Of a stretch of DNA of 64,000 bases, positions 60,346 through 64,000 are shown piece by piece. Origin of the DNA: Bacteroides oleiciplenus YIT 12058 (GTDB lineage: Bacteria; Bacteroidota; Bacteroidia; Bacteroidales; Bacteroidaceae). Location of the stretch: positions 16,567 to 80,566 of the forward strand of contig NZ_JH992943.1 in assembly GCF_000315485.1 (NCBI RefSeq). The letters are read 5' to 3'. The stretch's first letter is position 1. Every line of letters starts with the position of its first letter. The notes beneath the pieces were generated by a model, which ran no database searches, was not told where the DNA came from, and saw only the letters and a list, made by a program, of their open reading frames with translations. The translations under genes and the position numbers were made by a program.

Positions 60346-62196
60346 TCAGTAATTCCTAATAGTAGCATATACCCCATAAGCTTGTTCATCTATATCAAAT
60401 AAAGGACACAATTGGTAGTTTTTCCCATTATTTCTCAAGAGGAAAATACCTTCTTCTTTATTCAAGACAGAAAGTTTTTTTAAAATTTCGTCGTGAGTTC
60501 CTTTCAATATGACTTCCTCATCACTCTCAAAAGCCAGTAACATTGGTCCATAGAATAGAGACAAAACGTCTTTATTATCCGGCATTGTTTTTAAATGAAA
60601 ATCATAATGGAAGATTAATTTTACTTCGTCTTTATCGCGCCAGTTACGATTCAAATCAATATATGATGAAGGAAAGGTTTCAATCTCTTGTTTCTCTCCA
60701 TTGATATACACTTCAGCATTCTTTGCCCAAGAGGGTATGAATAGTTTTAATGCAAATCCAACTTTCTTCTTTGTAGAAATAGTAAAACAGATATTCGTAT
60801 CTTTGGGAAAGTTTCCATTCTGTTCTAAACGAACATTCTTCTCTTTCCAATTCACTTCAGAGGGGACAAAGAGATTCACCCAAAGAGCAGAATCATCATG
60901 ATAATAAATACCAGAATTAAGCCGTGAGTATGCCTCGGCACTTGACCCGCTACAACAAGCAAAATCATTATCTTTCAGGTATTTTTTATTTCGCGGAGAG
61001 CCCAAAGGCAAATGATACATATAGGCTCCGGTGTGAGCACTTTGCGATGCTAGCACAGCATTATAAAAGGTGTTCATATAAGCATCAGCATATTTGGGAG
61101 CAGCAGTCCAGGTGAAGATGGAAGAAGTCAGTTTTTGTGTATTATGAGACACACAACTCTCCGCTATTTCCTTTGTCAGCGTGTTACAAAGATGGCCAGG
61201 TACTCCCCAATGCTCTGCTGTAACAGAAGTTCGGGTGGTTGCGTTAGGACGAGGACCGCTACTTGTGCCGTTGGCATAAACATGCTGGCTAATAAGCATA
61301 TCCCAAAAATTTGTACTTGCTGCGTAATATTTCGATTCGCCAGTAATTGAATAACGTTGAGCAAAACCATTGACAAGCACTAAATGGGTATTAGAATGAA
61401 GACCGGACAAGATATCTTTATTCTCGGCTAAAGGGGTGATGAACCAATTCCGGTCGAAAATTTCAGCTAATGCCAGATGCTTGGGGTTTCTTGAAATCTT
61501 ATATAGCTTATACAACACCTCATTCATAGCCCCCGGTTCATTTTGCGGATTGGCATCTACTGTATAAAGCATCTTTTCTATCGTTTCTCCACTCAACTTC
61601 GACATACGATTATCCACATATGCAGCCATATCCAATAACATATCATAAGCTTTTTGATTACCTGTATGGGTATAGGCATCCAGCAAACCTTGCATAACTT
61701 TATTATATGTATAGTAAGGTGCCCAGACTCCGGTAAATTTGGCTTCCAATGCATCAAAGTCTTTATCCGGAAATGCACTCAGATAACTATTGCCAAAACT
61801 CTGCTGACATTTGCAGAGTTCGTCAATCATGTACCGTAACCGTTCAACCAGTTCCAGGTCTTTATATTTTTCTACCAGACTGGAAACAGCAGATAAATAA
61901 TGTCCTACAAAGTGTCCTCTCAAACCTATTTTAGGAGACTCCCATCCTTCTAAAGGTTCTGCATTTGATGGCAATCCGGCAGTCACCCTGAAGTTGTGCA
62001 GCAATCTGTCAGGATCCAGCGATTTCAGAAAAGTGATGTTAAGTTCCTCTCGTTGTTTAATCCACGATGACTTCAGTGTTACCTCTTCATTGGAAAATGG
62101 CAGTACCTTTTCGATTTTGGAAATATCTATTGTTTTTTGACTGAATAAGTTAAGATGAATAAAACTCATCATTAACATAAAAATTACTTTCCGCAT
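60346..62196 (-). CDS. DUF1680/GH127-type glycoside hydrolase
   Basis: Secreted protein of 616 residues (signal peptide about 1-20, FIHLNLFS/Q; Met 62196 preferred to the upstream Met 62217). The (alpha/alpha)6 barrel shows LRGHFVGHYLSAVSSLVEKY and the zinc/cysteine nucleophile elements: ESC in EIAESCVSHNTQKLT and the Cys pair in DFACCSGSSAE. The C-terminal beta domain ends with GPMLLAFES. Known members are beta-L-arabinofuranosidases (GH127/GH146), but DUF1680 covers other activities, so the sugar is not certain. Confidence 0.85.
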   Translation of the reverse strand: MRKVIFMLMMSFIHLNLFSQKTIDISKIEKVLPFSNEEVTLKSSWIKQREELNITFLKSLDPDRLLHNFRVTAGLPSNAEPLEGWESPKIGLRGHFVGHYLSAVSSLVEKYKDLELVERLRYMIDELCKCQQSFGNSYLSAFPDKDFDALEAKFTGVWAPYYTYNKVMQGLLDAYTHTGNQKAYDMLLDMAAYVDNRMSKLSGETIEKMLYTVDANPQNEPGAMNEVLYKLYKISRNPKHLALAEIFDRNWFITPLAENKDILSGLHSNTHLVLVNGFAQRYSITGESKYYAASTNFWDMLISQHVYANGTSSGPRPNATTRTSVTAEHWGVPGHLCNTLTKEIAESCVSHNTQKLTSSIFTWTAAPKYADAYMNTFYNAVLASQSAHTGAYMYHLPLGSPRNKKYLKDNDFACCSGSSAEAYSRLNSGIYYHDDSALWVNLFVPSEVNWKEKNVRLEQNGNFPKDTNICFTISTKKKVGFALKLFIPSWAKNAEVYINGEKQEIETFPSSYIDLNRNWRDKDEVKLIFHYDFHLKTMPDNKDVLSLFYGPMLLAFESDEEVILKGTHDEILKKLSVLNKEEGIFLLRNNGKNYQLCPLFDIDEQAYGVYATIRNY

Positions 62197-62244
62197 ACTA
62201 ATTGTTTTATATATCAATTGTTACTATTGTTTTAATTATCCATT

Positions 62245-62272
62245 AAATACGAATGAGAAACGATTTACACTT
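62245..62272 (-). promoter_or_regulatory. ECF-type promoter of the GH127-type gene
   Basis: Minus strand: AAGTG (62272-62268), 16 bases, CGTATTT (62251-62245), with CATT before it. Start codon 62196. It forms an inverted arrangement with the promoter at 62307-62334. Confidence 0.62.
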
Positions 62273-62306
62273 AGGCTTTCGAAAAGAGTTATTCCTTCCT
62301 TATATT

Positions 62307-62334
62307 AGGTAGAATATCGATTTCATTCGTATTT
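62307..62334 (+). promoter_or_regulatory. ECF-type promoter of the second GH28-like gene
   Basis: AGGTA (62307-62311), 16 bases, CGTATTT (from 62328), with CATT before it. A -7-like TATTTTTG (62330-62337) overlaps, so ordinary promoter use is also possible. Start codon 62377. Confidence 0.62.
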
Positions 62335-62376
62335 TTGTATGAAACAGTGTATTTTATAAGTATTAGAAAAATTAAT

Positions 62377-63771
62377 ATGAAAACTATGAAACCTCTATTT
62401 ATCCTATTTTTAGCTGCTTTCTGTCTGCCGGTTCAAGCCCAGTTGCTCATTTATCCCGAAGGTTTAAGAACCGGAATGCCACATAATGATGATTATACCG
62501 TACGTGTGCGTGTACCCGGCGAAGAGTGGCAGGATTTATTCGAATACAATGTACAGGTAGATATGGACAAGGTGCAGAATGCTTCTATGGTACAGTTCGA
62601 TATGTCCAGTGCGGTAGAGGTTATGGTGAAGAAGAATAACGGTACAGTACGCGAAGTAGCTATACGTCCATTGAATAATAAAGTGACCTACAAGCAAGTG
62701 CAAAACACAATTATCTTCACGCTGGATAAGCCTCAATATCTCTCGGTAGAATTTAACGGCGACCGTTTACGCAATTTACATCTCTTTGCCAACCCAATGG
62801 AGACGGAAACTTATACGAAAGAAGAAAAGGGAGTGATATACTTCGGTCCCGGTATACACCGTCCGAAAGATTTACCCAATAACCAAATCCGAATTCCCAG
62901 TAATACGACTGTATATCTGGCTCCAGGGGCAGTGGTTAAAGCCAAACTACTGGTAGATAAGGCAGAGAATATACGTATCATCGGTCGTGGCATACTGGAC
63001 CACCCTATCCGAGGTATAGAGATTACAGATTCAAAGAATATCTTGATAGATGGCATTACAGTTGTAAATCCCGACCATTACACTATCTTTGGCGGAGGCA
63101 CCACAGGAATCACGATCAAGAATCTGAAATCTTTCAGTTGCAAAGGCTGGAGCGATGGCATTGATATGATGTGTTGCCACAAAGTTCTCATCGACAATGT
63201 ATTTATGCGTAACAGTGATGACTGCATCGCCCTTTATAACCATCGCTGGAACTGGTGGGGCGGCACGAGTGACATCACGGTGCAGAACTCCATTCTGTGG
63301 GCAGATATAGCACATCCCATCAATATAGGCGGACATGGAGACCCGGATTCTCCAACGGGTGAAGTGATTGAGAATGTGACGTTCCGCAACATTGATATCC
63401 TAGAACATGACGAGGATGATCCTCCGTATCAAGGATGCATGGCGGTAGATTGCGGCGACAAGAATCTAGTACGCAACATTCTGTTTGAAGACATTCGTGT
63501 AGAAAGCATTCAGGAAGGACGTCTGTTCTATGTAAAAGTTCGTTTCAATCCTAAATACGACAAACAACCGGGAAGTGGCATCGACGGAATTACTTTCCGT
63601 AATATTACCTATACGGGTATTGGAGAAAATCCTTCGCTAATCCAAGGATTAGACAAAGACCGGATGGTGAAGAATGTAACGTTTGAGAATGTCGTTATCA
63701 ACGGGGAAAAGATGAAAGACCTGAAAGGAATTTCCACAAATGAATTCATAAAAGGAATTAAAGTGAAATAA
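62377..63771 (+). CDS. GH28-like right-handed beta-helix enzyme (second copy)
   Basis: Secreted protein of 464 residues (signal AFCLPVQA/Q; ATG 62377 preferred to the frame start 62335), same plan as the copy at 44479. Active-site region: KGWSDGIDMM, NSDDCIALYN with the Asp-Asp pair, and HPINIGGHGD with the His-Gly pair; this copy retains DGID where the other has DGMN. The classical RIK is not evident, so this is a GH28-related group instead of a plain polygalacturonase. Divergent from the GH127-type gene. Confidence 0.8.
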   Translation: MKTMKPLFILFLAAFCLPVQAQLLIYPEGLRTGMPHNDDYTVRVRVPGEEWQDLFEYNVQVDMDKVQNASMVQFDMSSAVEVMVKKNNGTVREVAIRPLNNKVTYKQVQNTIIFTLDKPQYLSVEFNGDRLRNLHLFANPMETETYTKEEKGVIYFGPGIHRPKDLPNNQIRIPSNTTVYLAPGAVVKAKLLVDKAENIRIIGRGILDHPIRGIEITDSKNILIDGITVVNPDHYTIFGGGTTGITIKNLKSFSCKGWSDGIDMMCCHKVLIDNVFMRNSDDCIALYNHRWNWWGGTSDITVQNSILWADIAHPINIGGHGDPDSPTGEVIENVTFRNIDILEHDEDDPPYQGCMAVDCGDKNLVRNILFEDIRVESIQEGRLFYVKVRFNPKYDKQPGSGIDGITFRNITYTGIGENPSLIQGLDKDRMVKNVTFENVVINGEKMKDLKGISTNEFIKGIKVK

Positions 63772-63794
63772 TATTGATCTTGCAGACCTCTTTT

Positions 63795-63822
63795 GAGTAA
63801 ATTCTATTCCCCGTTCGTATTT
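63795..63822 (+). promoter_or_regulatory. ECF-type promoter before the truncated secreted-protein gene
   Basis: GAGTA (63795-63799), 16 bases, CGTATTT (from 63816). This marks the broken gene at 63843 as a former member of the same regulon. Confidence 0.6.
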
Positions 63823-63842
63823 ATTAATAAAACCAAAGAACA

Positions 63843-63980
63843 ATGAATAGATATAAGCAACTCCTCTTGATTATTCTTCTCTTCCTTACCTGCCCCCTCC
63901 TCCAAGGAGGTTGTGTAAAAAGTAAGAATCAAGTGTTCTTTGACATATTGTATAAAAAGGATTTTATATCTTTGCTTTGA
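63843..63980 (+). pseudogene. Truncated start of a secreted or lipoprotein gene
   Basis: An ATG 21 bases after an ECF-type promoter opens a 45-codon frame. The first 24 codons look like a lipoprotein signal (LLLIILLFLTCPLLQGGC), but the frame then passes into AT-rich sequence and stops at 63978-63980. No other frame continues the protein. It seems to be the 5' end of a PUL enzyme gene cut off by an insertion or deletion between about 63915 and 63935. A real small lipoprotein cannot be excluded. No parent family can be named from the signal peptide. Confidence 0.5.
63939..63974 (+). promoter_or_regulatory. Possible promoter at the window end
   Basis: TTTGACA (from 63939) and -7 box TATCTTTG (63967-63974), 24 bases apart, slightly wider than the usual 19-21. 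It would drive a gene beyond the window, possibly on the element that cut the gene at 63843. Confidence 0.45.
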
Positions 63981-64000
63981 TAACAATAGGATTAATTTTA

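Overview
The window looks like a chromosome segment of a gut Bacteroides. Promoters carry the Bacteroidota -7 box (TAnnTTTG), Shine-Dalgarno signals are weak, and there is a SusC/SusD pair, a DUF4959 lipoprotein, and anaerobic genes (nrdDG, nrfHA, hcp). No rRNA, tRNA or CRISPR array was seen. Species is not determined; all functions are read from the sequence and family knowledge, without database searches.

Region 1 (1-7.8 kb) is mostly housekeeping: the 3' part of nrdD, nrdG, a soluble PAS/GAF histidine kinase, an Fsr-type MFS exporter, a RelE/ParE-type toxin-antitoxin pair, and flavodoxin followed by a DUF2023 gene. Region 2 (7.8-22 kb) holds a seven-gene leftward operon (outer-membrane porin, imelysin, di-haem oxidoreductase, second porin, c-haem lipoprotein, Rid-fold protein, fused CcsBA). 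Next to it are a small membrane protein and a TetR gene followed by two ABC half-transporters. The promoters of flavodoxin, the imelysin operon, the small membrane protein and TetR share a GGTATT element whose first base lies exactly 27 nt before the first base of the -7 box. This suggests one regulon, possibly for iron or redox stress. Region 3 (22-30.9 kb) is the nitrosative/nitrite module: hcp, two Crp/Fnr regulators, and a leftward operon nrfH-nrfA-ccs1-ccsA-porin. A palindromic operator lies midway between hcp and the first regulator gene; a different palindrome lies about 40 bp upstream of the nrf start.

Region 4 (31-45.9 kb and 56.3-64 kb) is a polysaccharide utilization locus (PUL): two heparinase II/III-type lyases, a membrane-spanning propeller-AraC regulator without kinase domains, an ECF sigma factor with no adjacent anti-sigma gene, DUF4959 lipoprotein, SusC, SusD, two GH28-like beta-helix enzymes, a DUF1680/GH127-type glycosidase, and the broken start of another secreted protein. 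The six enzyme-type genes are each preceded by a bipartite motif, (A/G)(A/G)GT(A/G) - 16 nt - CGTAT, typical of an ECF sigma promoter. The regulator and sigma genes have ordinary -7 boxes instead. A plausible cascade is sugar, then AraC-type sensor, then the sigma/susCD operon, then the dispersed enzymes.

Region 5 (46-56.2 kb) separates the two halves of the PUL. It holds two secreted proteins, a symmetrical unit encoding an HU-like protein and a VirE-type primase/ATPase, two AAA/DUF4143 ATPases, and a restriction-modification set (C5-methyltransferase, probable endonuclease, Vsr). The HU-VirE unit (47.49-50.92 kb) has about 120-bp structured ends in inverted orientation and a large palindrome between its divergent genes. 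Together with the ECF promoter set it is the most unusual structure in the window.
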